Positions 53,870-64,000 of a DNA stretch of 64,000 nt are shown here, one piece after another (within the stretch, counting starts at the first letter, position 1; each line of letters starts with the position of its first letter). The stretch is from Choricystis sp. odSpoLacu1 (lineage: Eukaryota > Chlorophyta > Trebouxiophyceae), in the NCBI GenBank assembly GCA_958009055.1, contig OY253649.1, forward strand, positions 1,178,001 to 1,242,000, written 5' to 3'. A model generated the notes under the pieces. It searched no databases and was not told the origin of the DNA. It worked only from the letters and a program-made list of their open reading frames with translations. A program made the position numbers and the translations under genes.

Positions 53870-55009
53870 TCACACAATGGGCGCCTCCCGGTCGGCGTCC
53901 GGCACCCACCTCTCCACCAGGCGCTCCTCGACGGTGACGCGGGAGAGCAGGTCGTCCGGGCGCGGCGGGGGGGCAACCCCGCCCGCGCGCCCTCCATTCA
54001 CCACCACGTGCGCCAGCAGCAGCCGCTTGCCCACTTGGCAGGCCAGTCGGTTGCCAATCTCCACATCCAGCCAGGCCAGGGGGCGGGCGGGGCGCGCCGC
54101 GGCGGCCGCGAGCGGGGGTGAAGACAGCGCGCCGCTGTCGCCGTCGCCCGGCGCTGCGCCCTCCTCCAGCGCCAGCACGGCGACGTCGGCGTGGGCGGCG
54201 GCCGGGTGGCCAGCGTAGAGGACGTAGTCGGTGCCGTAGCGCAGGCCGGAGCGCACGGTCCAGCCCTGTGGGTGGAGGGGGTGGAGGGGGTTATCGCTTT
54301 CTCTCTCCCCCCCCCCCCCCCACGCACACCCCACACCCCACAACTCTCACCTTGCACCGGTAGTGGTGGTACGCCACGTAGGATGCCATGAACCCTGGGC
54401 GCGCGGCGCGGGCGGCGTCCCACAGTCCATCGATCGACAGGCGTGTGTGCGTCGCCCCTCCCTCGCTTCCCTCTGTCGCAGCCACCACCACCACCAGCGT
54501 GCCCAGCACGTACGCCAGGAAGAAGGCTTCCTCCAGGCTCAGTCTCACCGCCACGCGGGGCGGGGAGGCGAGGGTGGGGGGCACACCCGCGGCGGCCGCA
54601 GCAGTCGCGACTTCGGCCGCGGCGCGCGCGCCACCGGCCGGCGTGCCCAGGCACACTCCGTTGAGCAGTTTGGAGATGCGATCATCGGCGGGCACCCATA
54701 CTGCACCCCCGATGAGGGTGCCAGCGAGGTGGGTGGTGGCCAGCGCGGGGAAAAGCTGTGGGGGGGGGGGAGGGGGGACGGTGGGTTGGTTTGTGTGTTT
54801 ATGTGCTTACGCTCGTGCAGTCTTCAGTGCCTTCTGTATCGTTGCCGCAGCGAGAGAGGCCGGTAGGAGGCGAGGGTGGCGCGGGGGCTAGCGCAGCCGT
54901 CCCCAATTCGCGAGTCGGCCGCCGCGCCGTGCTCGCCACTCACCTCGTTGGGTGTCGGCCCTCGCCGGCCCCACCGCTTGCGTTTTGTGCGCGGCTTCCA
55001 GTCTGCCAT
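53870..55009 (-). CDS. SEN2: tRNA-splicing endonuclease catalytic subunit SEN2
   Basis: SEN2 cuts the 5' exon-intron junction of pre-tRNAs. Exons are 54944-55009, 54351-54755 and 53870-54265, all phase 0, giving 288 aa. The N-terminus is basic (MADWKPRTKRKRWGRRGPTP). The endonuclease domain has FMASYVAYHHYRCKGWTVRS, GLRYGTDYVLYAGHPAAAHA, then IGNRLACQVGKRLLLAHVVV and VEERLVERWVPDA. The catalytic triad is visible: Tyr in VLYAG, His eight residues later in AAAHAD, and Lys in VGKRLLL. The Ala-rich insert between the domain halves is longer than in human SEN2. Short length compared with human (465 aa) is common in protists. Confidence 0.93.
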
Positions 55010-55171
55010 GGATGTGAGGACGTGCAGAAAGGAGTGAAAACGAGGGAGAGGTGTGATTTTTTTGTTTTTCAACCCAACATGCCACACACTCTCTGCTCGT
55101 TGGTTTGCTCGACACGCACACGTCTCCATTACAAAAACTGCTACCCTCTACATGAAACAAAAAACAAGAGA

Positions 55172-56258
55172 TCAATCATTCTTTTTGTCGCCGCTGAAAC
55201 CGCCGCCGCCGCCGCCCTCCCCATCCCGCTGCCGCGCTTCCTGCGCCGCGCCCGCCACCACCAGGGCCGCCACCTCGGCTTCAGCATCCAGCACGGCTTG
55301 GTCGGGGTGGTGTGCAGGAGCAGGGGTGGACCGGCCGCGGCGCAGGCCGCCATCATTGTCATCGCCACCGTCGCGCCCCGGGCGTGTGTGCAGCACAATC
55401 AGGAGCACCTCCACCAGCAGGGCGGCCGTCAGGCCGATGATGCCGCCAATGAGGCGCTGGGGGAGAAAAGGTGGGGAGGATTGGTGATTGTTTTTTTTGT
55501 TTCGTGTCGGCGCCCCCCCTCTCCCCAACCCCTCCCTTCTCTTCCACTCACCTTGCTAGTGCTAGCATCCCCCCGCCACACCGCCCCCCCCGCCACCCAC
55601 CCCGCCGCAAATCCCGTCCCCGTGGCCACCGTCACGTGCGCGCCTAGCGCCAGTTGCTGCCGAAACTCGCCCACGCGCGTCCCACGGCGCGCAGCAGCCT
55701 CCCTTTCCCCTGCCGTCACGGCTGCCACCATGGCGTCATAGGCGGCCTGGTCGACGGCATCGCGCAGGGCTTGGTGGCGGGCGGCGGTGGCGGGGTCGGG
55801 TGGGGGCGGTGGTGACGTGGCAGCGCGTGGCGCAGGCTTGGCTGCCAGCGCCGCGGCCAGGCTGGGGGCGGTCCCAGGCGGCAGGCACCGTCCCAAGGCA
55901 CGGTCAACGGCGCGCACGCCGTCCAGGGGAAGGACGGGGCCGGCGGCCAGCAGGGAGGCGGCCAGTTTGCGGGTGGGCTGTGGAAAAGGGGTGTGTGGGT
56001 TGTTGTTCATGTGTGTAGCGGATACAAGGGGTTGTTCATGTTTGCAGCGGACACAAGGGGGAAAGGAGGGGGGACGAGGGCTCGTTCGGGTGCGTGTGTA
56101 AGAGGTGAGCGCGAGCGTTGTCGGGGCCTCCCCCATTTCGTCCCGTTTTCACCGCCCACCTGCGGCAACCGCGCATCCCCCGCCGTCATCAAGTCTCGTG
56201 CGATGGCGTCATTTCGAAGGACGGGCCCGTCGTAGCGGAGCGCGTCGTCGCCGCCCAT
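55172..56258 (-). CDS. Vma12/TMEM199-like V-ATPase assembly factor
   Basis: Exons are 56160-56258, 55552-55977 and 55172-55456, all phase 0, giving 269 aa. The N-terminal part is helical and soluble. Two membrane helices lie close together, GAHVTVATGTGFAAGWVAGG and LIGGIIGLTAALLVEVLLIV, preceded by VGEFRQQLAL. This hairpin after a short charged helix fits the ER-based V-ATPase assembly factor family (yeast Vma12, human TMEM199). The C-terminus is Asp/Gly/Ala-rich and polar. The match is by architecture and a few residues, so another ER hairpin protein is possible. It ends 162 bp from the SEN2 start on the same strand. Confidence 0.55.
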
Positions 56259-56360
56259 GGCGGAACACCAAAAAAACGCGTCTGGCTGTGTGTTTTTTCT
56301 CTCGTTCCTCCCCTCTCCGTCTTTTCTGCGGCGAAACTGTGTGTGTGTACTTTGCATAAA

Positions 56361-56392
56361 CCTCTCTCTCGTCTCTCTCTCTCTCTCTCTCT
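56361..56392. repeat. (CT)n tract between Vma12-like and importin genes
   Basis: A CT-rich microsatellite interrupted once by GT, located between the importin stop and the Vma12-like start codon on the minus strand; there it reads as a GA tract. Confidence 0.9.
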
Positions 56393-56412
56393 CACAAACA
56401 AGTCAACTCTCC

Positions 56413-59400
56413 TCACGCCAGCACGCGCGCCGGCGCGTCGGGGACCAACGCTGTCAACGCGGCGCGCCGCGCGGCCGCGCTGCGCCGCACCGTTTCACTC
56501 AAATCGTCCAGCGCGTCGTCCAGGGCGCCAGCATCGGCGGCCCCAGTGCCGCTGGCCACCGCGGTGGCGGCATCGAGGACGCGGGCGCGCTCGGCGGCGG
56601 GGGCGGCCGCGTCGGGCAGGGAGGCCAGCGCTGCGGCCACCCACTCGACGCCCGCCCCCCGCGCCGCCCGCAGCAGGGCGTACAGCGCGTCCGCGATGTC
56701 GCGCACGCGGGGGGGGGGCAAGGCGCCCAGAGCGCCTGCCAGCAGGTGGGCCACAAGGCGCGCGCCGCGCGGGTGGACGGCGGCGGCGGCGGCGGCCGCG
56801 CCGGAGGGACCGGCGGCGGCCAGCGTGTCGGGGGAGCACAGCCGCTCCAGGAAGTGGAGCAGGGAGGTGCACGCCTCCCGGTGCTGGACGAGGGCGCCGT
56901 GGGTGGCTGTGGCGACTAGGGCCGCGACTCCATCCGCAGCAGGAGGCGCGAGCGCCAGGGCAGGCGCGTACGCCAGGGCGCGCCCGCCCAGCAGGAACGC
57001 GTCATCCGCCACATCGGGGGCCGCATCCACAGCAGCGGCGTCGGGCAGGGCGGCGGCGGCGGCGGCGAGGCAGGAGGACAGGAGGGAGGACACGGCGGGG
57101 GCGGCGTCGGGAACACTCCCAAATGTTTTGACCAGCTCTGAAGCAACATACAGAAAAGCACTCGCCTGAGTGCCCGCAAACCAGCGCGGCAGTTTGTCGG
57201 CCAGGGCGGGCAGCAGGGGGGCTGCGTCCCGGCCAGCGGATTTCAGGCCGTGGCGCGCGACGCGGCACCAGCGCTCGACGGCAGTCGCGTCCCCCGCGCA
57301 CGCAGCGAGGCCGCCCTCCAGGGCGGGCCACAGGCGGCCCAGGGCGGCGGCCGCCGCCCCGGCGTCCCGGGTGCGGCGCAGCAGGGCGGCCGCTCTGTCG
57401 GCGTGGGCGAGGGCGGCGGGTCCGCCCGCGCCAGCTGGCGACGCGGCTGCCGCTGCAAGAGTTGCCTCCACCGGCGCCAGCACGGCGTCCACCGCGGCCC
57501 GGCGGGACGAGGGGTCCCGCACCGCGCACGCGGCCGCCATGGCGGCGTCGCCCAGGGCGTGCAGGTCGGGCTCGGGCAGGGGCGGGGGGGACGCGTCGGG
57601 CGGCGTGGTCGCGGCTTGAGCAAACAGCGTGGCCAGCGGGGTCGCGTACTCGCCCGCCCGCCCCGACGCGGCGGCAGCCAGGGAGGCCAGGGCCGAGGCT
57701 GCGGCACCGGCGACAGGGGGTCCAGCGCCCAGGCAGCGGGCCAGCCAGTCCAACAGGCCGCGCTCTGCCGCCGCCGCCGCCGCGTCGCCTCCATCGGCCG
57801 ATGACGCCACCCACTCGGCGCACGCGCCCGCCACACCAGCCGCGGTGGACGTCAGAGTGGCGTCCCCCACTGGCAACGAGGGCAGGGAGGCCAGCAGGGA
57901 CAGGAGGAGGGGGTCGCCGTGCCGCGGCGTGGCGACGCGCGCGGTCGCCTTGACACAGAACAGGGCCCCCTCCGCCGCCGCCCAGTCCACGGGGCGCCCG
58001 CCCCAGCCAGCGGCAGCAGCCTCGGCCAGAGGAGCAGCCAGCAGGGACAGCATGGCGGAGGGGCCCAGGACGGAGGCCGCGTCCTCCAGCGCGTCGGCCA
58101 CCGCGCCGCGCGCCCTCCGAAAATCCGCCCTCTCATCCCGCCTCCACGCTGTCGCGCCTGGCGGCCACGCAGCGCGCGCCGCCACGATGCGCACCAGTTG
58201 CTCGTAGAGTGGGGCGGCGGCGGCGGCGAGGGCGGCGCCCCCGCGCGCGCCGGCGCACGGCGACGCGCCCTCGTCGCCCAGGGGTTGGGGGGCCACCCCC
58301 GCCGACGCGCACCTCGCCAGGCGGTGCCAAAAGGTGAACGACATGGAGGCGACCCGGTCGTCTGGGTGGGCGGCGACGTCGAGCAGGGCGGCGGGGGCGG
58401 CGGACGCGGCGGCGGCGGACGCGGCGTCGCGGGGGGGGGGCGCCCCCAATCGTGTCGGCGATCGCCTCCACGTACGCCTCCCCCACCTCAGCGAACAGGC
58501 GGGCCATGCCGGCCGCCGCGTCGTCATCGTCATCGTAGTCTGCGGCGCCGCGGGAGGACGCGGCGGCGGCGGCCGCGCCCCCGGCGCCCGCACGCGCGGC
58601 CGCGACCGCGAAGCGCGGGCGCAGCGCCAGCACGGCGGGCACGACGGACGCCGCCAGCGGCGCAGCCTCGGGGCACGGGGCTCCACCCTCGGTGCAGCGC
58701 GCCACCAGCTCGGCGGCCGCGTCGGCGGCGGCGGTGAAGGCGTCGACGTCTGAGAGGCCGGCGAGAGCAGCGGCAACCAGGGGCGAGGGCGCGAGGGCCG
58801 CAGCCGCCGCGCCACCGCCTGACCCCAGCCTCAGCCAGGCTGCAAACGCTTCCAGCACGTGGGCCCGGGTGGCGGGGGCGGTGGTGGAGGCGGTGGAGAG
58901 GCAGGACTCGAGGAGGGCCAGCGCGGTGGGGGCCGCCGCGTCGGTTTCCGCGGCCAGCGCCCTCCGCCGCGCAGGAGGCAACGATGGCCGGTAGCTGGTC
59001 GCCTCCTCGGGCAACAGTGTCAGCAGCTCTAAAAGTAACGGAGGGCACGCCCTCGGCGCGCCCTCCCCAAACGCCGACGCTGCCCACTGCACCGGTCCCC
59101 CGCCCGGCCACACGCGCGCGGGGCACGCCGCCGCCAGCGCGGCCAGCGCCAGGCACAGCTGGGTGCGCACGGGCGGCTCCCCCCGCGCGTGCGCGTCGGC
59201 CGCCAGGGACGCCAACGAGTCGCGCAGCGCGGGCAGCGCGGTCGGCGGCAAGTCCTCGTAATCGCGCGCCACCTTTGTGCGCAGCGTTTGAGCCGCCAAG
59301 TACCGCGCCTCCATGGCCGTCCCGCCATCGTGCAGCAGGCTGTCCGCGTCCGACCAGGCGGCGGGGCCGGCTTGCCAGGCTTCCAGCCAGAGGCCGGCCG

Positions 59401-59500
59401 CGGAGCGGGTGGCTGTGTCGGGGGCGTGGTAGAGGGCGGACACGGCGGCCAGGACGGCGGGCCGGCCGCCGGTGTGTGGGTCGGGTTGTTGGGACGCCAT
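56413..59500 (-). CDS. TNPO3: Transportin-3/importin-13-like nuclear import receptor (one-base frame break)
   Basis: TNPO3 (plant MOS14) imports SR splicing factors. The intronless gene runs from the ATG at 59500 to a stop at 56413, about 1028 aa. The N-terminus, VLAAVSALYHAPDTATRSAA, then GLWLEAWQAGPAAWSDADSL, ARYLAAQTLRTKVARDYEDL and PPTALPALRDSLASL, follows the family closely. The rest is HEAT-type helices, with SMSFTFWHRLARC and ERWCRVARHGLKSAGRDAAP recognisable. A run of 10 G at 58431-58440 (C on the coding strand) breaks the frame: GGAPP is followed by RDAASAAAA only if one base is removed. Coding quality on both sides is equal, suggesting an assembly error. Links to SF3A1 and U2A' are functional only. 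Confidence 0.88.
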
Positions 59501-59840
59501 TGGGGGTGGTGTGGCGTGCGGGTGGGGGCGTGGGTGGGTGCAGCACCGGCTCGCTTCGATGCGAGCGAATGCGGGGACCGATCTCTTGCCAGCCTCTCTG
59601 GCCCCCTGGCTCGCCCCTGAGTGCCCCCTCGCCGCTGAGAAGCGGGCGTGTGGCTTCAGAGGGTGAGGGGGGGAGAGCGTGGGGGCGTCGAGAGTTTCGC
59701 GACGGTGTAGCCAAGGCCCAGTCCGAAACGAAGGAGAGTGTTTGGTTTTTCGGGCGACGCACACAAAAAACCGGCCGGGCTTCGGTCACAAAAACGGTCT
59801 GAGGAAAGTGATCCACACACGCACACGCCTGCACACGCTC
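59501..59840. promoter_or_regulatory. Divergent spacer between importin and TPR-like gene
   Basis: These 340 bp separate opposed start codons. Purine and CA-rich patches are present, but no motif or exon stands out. Promoter function is inferred. Confidence 0.35.
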
Positions 59841-61061
59841 ATGACCACTGCCTCCGACAGCGTCGCCTTGGCCGAGGCGAGGCTGGGGGAAGGGGCGTGA
59901 GCCACGGTGGAAAAGCCAAAACGATCGCCCCCTCTCTTAACTGCCGCTGTTCCACCCCTCCCTCACAGGCCTGGGCCACCGCCATCGCCGCCGCCAGCGC
60001 GCGCACCACTGGCACCCTGCCTCGCGACGGCCGCCGCCTGCGCCGGCTGGGGGGCGGCGACGCGGCCGCGTTGGACTGCGCGGGCGGCGTGGCGGCCGCA
60101 CTCGCGCGCGCGCTCTCCACCTGCCCTCCTCTCGCTGCCGCCGCGGCCACAGGGTTGACCACACCCACCGCAGACGCTCAACGCTGCATCGCGGCTACGG
60201 GGCGGGCGGCCGCCCTGCTGGCCGCGGGGCGGCTGGCGTCCGCGCTGGCCGACGCTCGCACGGCGTCCGCGTTTGCTGCGTCCCCCGCCTGGGCCGCCGC
60301 GGCGGCCGCCCTGCGTGGCGCAGCATTGACCACTCTGGGCGATGCGTCCTCCGCTCTCCTGGCCTGGTGTGAAGCCTGCGAAGCTGCGCCCGCCTGCTCC
60401 GCGTGCGCGGAGGAGAAAGCCAAGGCGTCGGCGTCCGCGCCGCCAAGGCACGCGGCGGTCGCGGCCGCGGGCGGCGCGGCCGCGCTGGCCGCCGCGCGCG
60501 CACGGGACGTGGAGTCGGCCAAGCCAGAGGTGCTGAGACAGAGGCCGCCGTACTACTATTATTACAGGTGGATGACGAAACGGATCCAGGTGAGTGAGTC
60601 ACTCACCTGGAGGGTGGACGGTTGGTGGTGACGGCCGGATGCAACAAAACACGCGGCAACCACACACCCGCACCCCTGTCACACACCCCCAGGCTGCCGC
60701 AGGCGACGCGTCCCTGCCCCCCTCCGTCCTGCGCCGCCTGCTGACGGCGGACGCGGGCGCCCTGGACGACTTGCTGTGCCACGCGCCCGCGGCAACAGCC
60801 GCGGTCGCGGCGTTGACGGCCGCCTGTGAGGCAGGCGGTGCGGAGGCTGTGGAGGCTGCCCCCCTACCCCGCCTGACGTGGACCCAGATGCGGCAGCTGA
60901 CGGCGGCGCGGACGGCTGGAGAGAAGGGGGTGGCGATGGTTGCGGCAGCGGCGGATGATGAAAGGAAGGCGCTGCCGGCAGGGGCTCCCACCTTTCCGTG
61001 CCTGGCGGCGCCGAAGGAGGATGCTGCGTGGGACGCGCTGGAGGAGTGGGTGGATGGGTAG
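59841..61061 (+). CDS. TPR-like helical protein, first exon with a one-base frame problem
   Basis: Exons are 59841-59896, 59969-60589 and 60693-61061, about 347 aa. Exon 2 contains a TPR-like tandem: RAAALLAAGRLASALADART and ASAFAASPAWAAAAAALRGA then ALTTLGDASSALLAWCEACE, matching the A-L-x-x-G-x-x-x-x-A pattern of STI1-type repeats. It ends PYYYYYRWMTKRIQ. Exon 3 has a Gly/Ala-rich helical part with LPRLTWTQMRQL. Exon 1 (MTTASDSVALAEARLG and on) reaches its donor GC|GTGAGC in phase 2, but exon 2 needs phase 0; one extra G in the G5 run at 59885-59889 fixes it. Partner and function are unknown. The stop is followed by GAGAGAG. Confidence 0.6.
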
Positions 61062-61147
61062 AGAGAGAAAAAAGCATGGAAAGTGATGGAAAGTGATTTT
61101 AAAAAACACACAAAACAAAGAACAGCATCACCCTCCCTGCAGAGCCC

Positions 61148-62179
61148 TCATTCCGTCCCCGGCGCCGACAGACTGCCCCGCGACACGCCCCCCCCCCGCC
61201 GCCGCGTCGGCGCCAACATGTCGATCACCGCCTGCGCCGACCGCAGCACCGCCGCCACCTGCTCCCGCACACTCTCCCCGCCCGCCTCCTTGGCCGCCGC
61301 CAGCGCCGCCTCAAACCCGGCGTCCGTGGGGTCGAGCGTGATGGTGGTGCCGTCGGGCAGGCGCACCGCAAACGCGGCGGCCGCGGGCGCGCGCCCGCGC
61401 CGCGCTTTGATGGTCGTCGTCAGCGCGGTGGCTGGCGCCGCCGCCGCGGCAGGCGGGGCGCGGCGCATGCCGCCCGGGCGCACGACGGTGCGGTCGGGGG
61501 CGGCGGCCACGTCGCGCCGCGGTGGCGGCGACGTGGCCGACGGCGAAAACTGCACGCCGCGCCGGGGCGGGGGCGCGGTGGGCTCGTCGGCCGCCGCGGA
61601 CGGCGCGCAACCGTACGGAAAGTGGTCGCCAAACCGGTGGAAGTATTGGTCCAGGGTGAGGGCGCGGACCTGTGTGTAGGGAGGAAAACGATGGAACCGC
61701 CAAAAGCTGGACGAAGAGAGAAAACACACAGTCCCCCCCTTCCCACCCCTCACTCACCGCGGGGTCGATCTTGATCTTCTCCAGATCGAACTTGCGCTTG
61801 AGGGCGTCCACCTGAGCGGCGCCCTGCTGCTTGATGTCGGCCATAAGAGAGAGGGCTGAGGAGAAAGAGAGAGGGAAAATGGTGTGGTGAGGTGAAGAGC
61901 GCCCCGGCTTTCTGCTCGTCCGCCTCGGAGTGCGTGTGTGTCACGAGTGCTGTGCCAGAGGCAGGAGTGCGGTGGAACCCGAGGCAGAAAGCAAAGGCTT
62001 TGCGCGAAAAAACAAACGAAATGCGCGCGCGCGTCGCAAAACCGACAGCCGCTCTCTGCTCTCCCTCCCCACCTCCCTTCCACACACTCACTCTGGTCGC
62101 GTATCTCGGCCATCACGGCCGCCTTGGCAGGGCTGACGACCGGCAGGTCGGCCTTGTCAGCCTTGCGCTTGGGCGGCAT
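61148..62179 (-). CDS. Borealin-like chromosomal passenger protein
   Basis: Exons are 62092-62179, 61758-61855 and 61148-61669, giving 235 aa. Borealin joins INCENP and survivin to target Aurora B during mitosis. The N-terminal helix, AQVDALKRKFDLEKIKIDPA followed by VRALTLDQYFHRFGDHF, parallels the borealin helix that ends LRLPKALREMNWLDYF. A Pro/Arg-rich disordered linker follows. The C-terminus, FAVRLPDGTTITLDPTDAGF then VREQVAAVLRSAQAVIDML, resembles the borealin dimerisation domain (beta strands plus helix). The N-terminus is basic (MPPKRKADKADLP). Plant borealins are known but divergent, so the call is structural and tentative. The phase-1 first intron was chosen to keep the frame. Confidence 0.6.
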
Positions 62180-62405
62180 TGAAGATTGAGCGATGGGCGA
62201 GGGTGTGGGCGCGGCCGTTGGCGCGCTGTGTGGCGAGGTATATGCGTGGCGGCAGAGAGAGAGTCGCGGGGGCAGGCGTGGCTGCCGTGTGCGAGGGTGT
62301 GGGGCGTGCCAACTGCCTGAGACACACTGGCGCGAGTGTGAGTGTGTGCGCGGAGAGCACGTCGTACATCCCTTTTTCCTCTTTCCTGCACCTTGTCTCC
62401 CACAC
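62180..62405. promoter_or_regulatory. Divergent spacer between borealin-like gene and small ORF
   Basis: This 226-bp gap separates opposed ATGs, so it should hold both promoters if the small ORF is a gene. A GTATATGC element lies near 62239. Role inferred only. Confidence 0.3.
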
Positions 62406-62522
62406 ATGCCCAGCGGCGACGCCGCCCTCGGCCTGCTGCTCGTTTGCCTACTGTCAGTGCTCGCCGCTGTCGCCCTGACCGCTGTGCGCGACGCACCCCG
62501 CCCCCGGCCCAAGGCTGAGTGA
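62406..62522 (+). CDS. 38-aa single-span membrane peptide (OST4-like size)
   Basis: A 38-codon frame with an ATG in a CACACATGC context and a TGA at 62520-62522. It reads MPSGDAALGLLLVCLLSVLA, then AVALTAVRDAPRPRPKAE: a short polar start, one hydrophobic helix of about 20 residues, and a basic/Pro-rich tail. Size and layout recall OST4, the tiny oligosaccharyltransferase subunit, but there is no decisive residue match. It could also be another small mitochondrial or ER subunit. It fills an otherwise empty gap between two genes, has its own 5' spacer and is followed by A-rich sequence, which supports a real gene. Confidence 0.45.
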   Translation: MPSGDAALGLLLVCLLSVLAAVALTAVRDAPRPRPKAE

Positions 62523-62753
62523 TAAAAAACACAGCGCGTGTTCTGTCTGGTGGGGAAACGAGGCACCGTTGCTTGCCTTGCCTCCCTGCCATTGGAACGA
62601 GCGTTTGACGTTTGACACACGTGTGGGGGTAGAAGTCGCACACAGCTGCCGCCGCTTCTGGGAAACGACGTTGCGTCGCCCAATTTGCCGCCGCCGAAAC
62701 AACAACACACGCGTGTTGCTCTGTTCCCGCACACTCCTCCCTTCTTCTCCACA

Positions 62754-64000
62754 ATGAGGCGCGGGCTGCTGGACGACTACACCATGGAGCTGAGCGGGCG
62801 CAAGGTGAGAGAGAGTGGTAGAGAGGGGCGGAAATTGAGGTAACGCGAAAAACCGGCGAACGAGCAACAAAGCCGACCCCCGACCAAAACCCCTCCCTCA
62901 CCTCCACAGAAACGCCAACTCCTGCACGAACAAGCCGTCCGCGAAGCCGACCGCATCCTCGACGTCTTCCGCTGTGTCGAACGCCTGGCCGGCCTCACCC
63001 CCTCCGACCTGCGCCGCCTGGCGGTGCGCGGGTCCGACCGGTCAGACGGGCGGTCCGCGTCGGACCGCGGCCCGACCACGCTGCGCCTCGCGCGCGACGT
63101 CGCCTCCGGGGACGGCCCCCTGCGAGTGGATGTGGGGGACTTGGTGCGCGCGTTGCCCCGGCACGTGGTGGCGTGCATGCTGTCCGACTCCCCCCCGCCG
63201 CGGCGCGGCGCGCGCGGCGGGGGGGGGTGACGACGCCGACGCCGCTGCCGCGCGCGCCGCCTGGGTCGCCGACGTCACCCGCGCCCCGTCCATCACCGCC
63301 ACCGGGGCTGCCGACCATGCCGCCCGCTGCATGCGCCTGATGGCGGTGCTGGCGTCCGCCGCGGATGGTGGAGCCACCGTGTTTGCGCCCGCGGCCGACG
63401 CGGCGCGCTCAGACGCCGCGGTTCGTGGCGCCACCGCCGACGCCGCCGCCCTGTGCCTGCTGGCCGTGGCCGGCCCCCTTGGTGCGGCCGCGCTCCAGGC
63501 TGCGGCTTCCGGGGATGGAGACGCCGCCCACGGCGCGGCCGCCCTGGCGTCCGCATCGCTCGACGCGCTGTGGGCGGTGGCCCCGCGCAAACCCGCGGCC
63601 GCAGCTGCAGCCGCCGCCTCCCCCGGCGGCCCCTCCGCCCGCGCCCGGGACGCGGCAGCCTCAATTCTTGCCTCTGCGCGGGCGCCGTTGATCCTGCCCG
63701 CTGCCGCGGACGCGGTTCGCGTCGGCGCGCGCTGCGCGGCGGCCGCGCTCGCGTCCAAAGGGGACGCAGGCTACGACGCCGCCCGCCTGGCCGCCTCCGC
63801 GGCCGAGGGACTCACCTCCCTGGGTCAGTTGGTGGCGGTGCCCGCCTTTTATGCGGGGCTCGCGCGCCGGGACCCGTCCCTCGCCGGCCACCTGCGTTTG
63901 GTGCGCGACGCGCTCGCGCTCGCCCCCGCCTCCACCGGCGCGTCCCCCGCCGCCGCCACCGCGGCCGCCGTGACTGCCGCCCGCGGGGTGGCCCTGTTTG
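62754..64000 (+). CDS. Hypothetical helical Ala-rich protein, cut by the window end and by a one-base frame break
   Basis: Exon 1 (62754-62804) encodes MRRGLLDDYTMELSGRK; after a 105-nt intron exon 2 starts at 62910 with KRQLLHEQAVREADRILDVF, then RCVERLAGLTPSDLRRLAV and PLRVDVGDLVRALPRHVVAC. A run of nine G (63219-63227) leads straight into TGA. If one G is dropped, the frame continues as DDADAAAARAAWVADVTR and stays open to the window end, with ATM-like or HEAT-like helices (AARCMRLMAVLASAADGGAT). The family is not recognised. Coding character is the same on both sides of the break, so the extra G is probably an error. The 3' end is missing. Confidence 0.65.

Noticed and set aside
58431..58440. 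Programmed +1 frameshifting in the importin and ETF-QO genes
   Set aside because: Similar one-base breaks occur in at least four unrelated genes, always at G or C homopolymers, without a shared slippery site or stimulatory structure; assembly error is simpler.

Overview
The window is a gene-dense, very GC-rich stretch of eukaryotic nuclear DNA: about 42 protein-coding loci in 64 kb, roughly one per 1.5 kb, on both strands. Most genes have zero to four GT-AG introns of 70-600 nt, and spacers are short. A nuclear psaL with a transit peptide and an intron, together with a Psb27-like lumenal protein, a Cpn20 double co-chaperonin, a Ycf49-like plastid membrane protein, a plant-type N-terminal EH-domain EHD protein, a plant-type NAXE-PNPO fusion and a conventional squalene epoxidase, points to the green lineage (Viridiplantae), most likely a compact-genome microalga. 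Species cannot be fixed from the sequence. No CRISPR array, transposon, integrase or tRNA was recognised.

Layout. 1-6.7 kb: SF3A1 (cut by the window edge), NDUFAF2, a glycosyltransferase with an in-frame TGA, a minimal kinesin, QSOX and a small unknown gene. 6.7-12.5 kb: an ApaH-like phosphatase, CIAO1, an unknown coiled-coil protein, EHD and COX19. 13-22.6 kb: a GATA factor, a Ycf49-like protein, two divergent bZIP genes, psaL, a DRM/ARP-like protein and a RmlD/MAT2B-like reductase. 22.7-31.9 kb: a FAS1-TM-kinase receptor, an H1-tail-like protein, squalene epoxidase, a double NTF2-like protein and a Psb27-like protein. 32-40.7 kb: ETF-QO, a GLYI-like protein, a head-to-head pair of truncated SPC3 and hotdog fragments, U2A', an unknown gene and a second GATA factor. 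40.9-53.6 kb: a DusA-like enzyme, a CRAL-TRIO protein, Cpn20, a CHUP1-like coiled-coil protein, NAXE-PNPO and a reticulon. 53.8-64 kb: SEN2, a Vma12-like protein, a TNPO3-like importin, a TPR-like protein, a borealin-like protein, a tiny membrane peptide and a gene cut by the window edge.

Most genes are unrelated housekeeping loci sharing short divergent promoters, so this is ordinary nuclear sequence rather than an operon-like system. Loose themes are RNA processing (SF3A1, U2A', SEN2, the importin), mitochondrial respiration (NDUFAF2, COX19, ETF-QO) and plastid function (psaL, Psb27, Cpn20, Ycf49). The most unusual items are the fasciclin receptor kinase, the SPC3/hotdog breakpoint, a purine tract that follows about half of all stop codons, complementary intron ends, and at least four (probably six) one-base frame breaks in homopolymers, which look like assembly errors.
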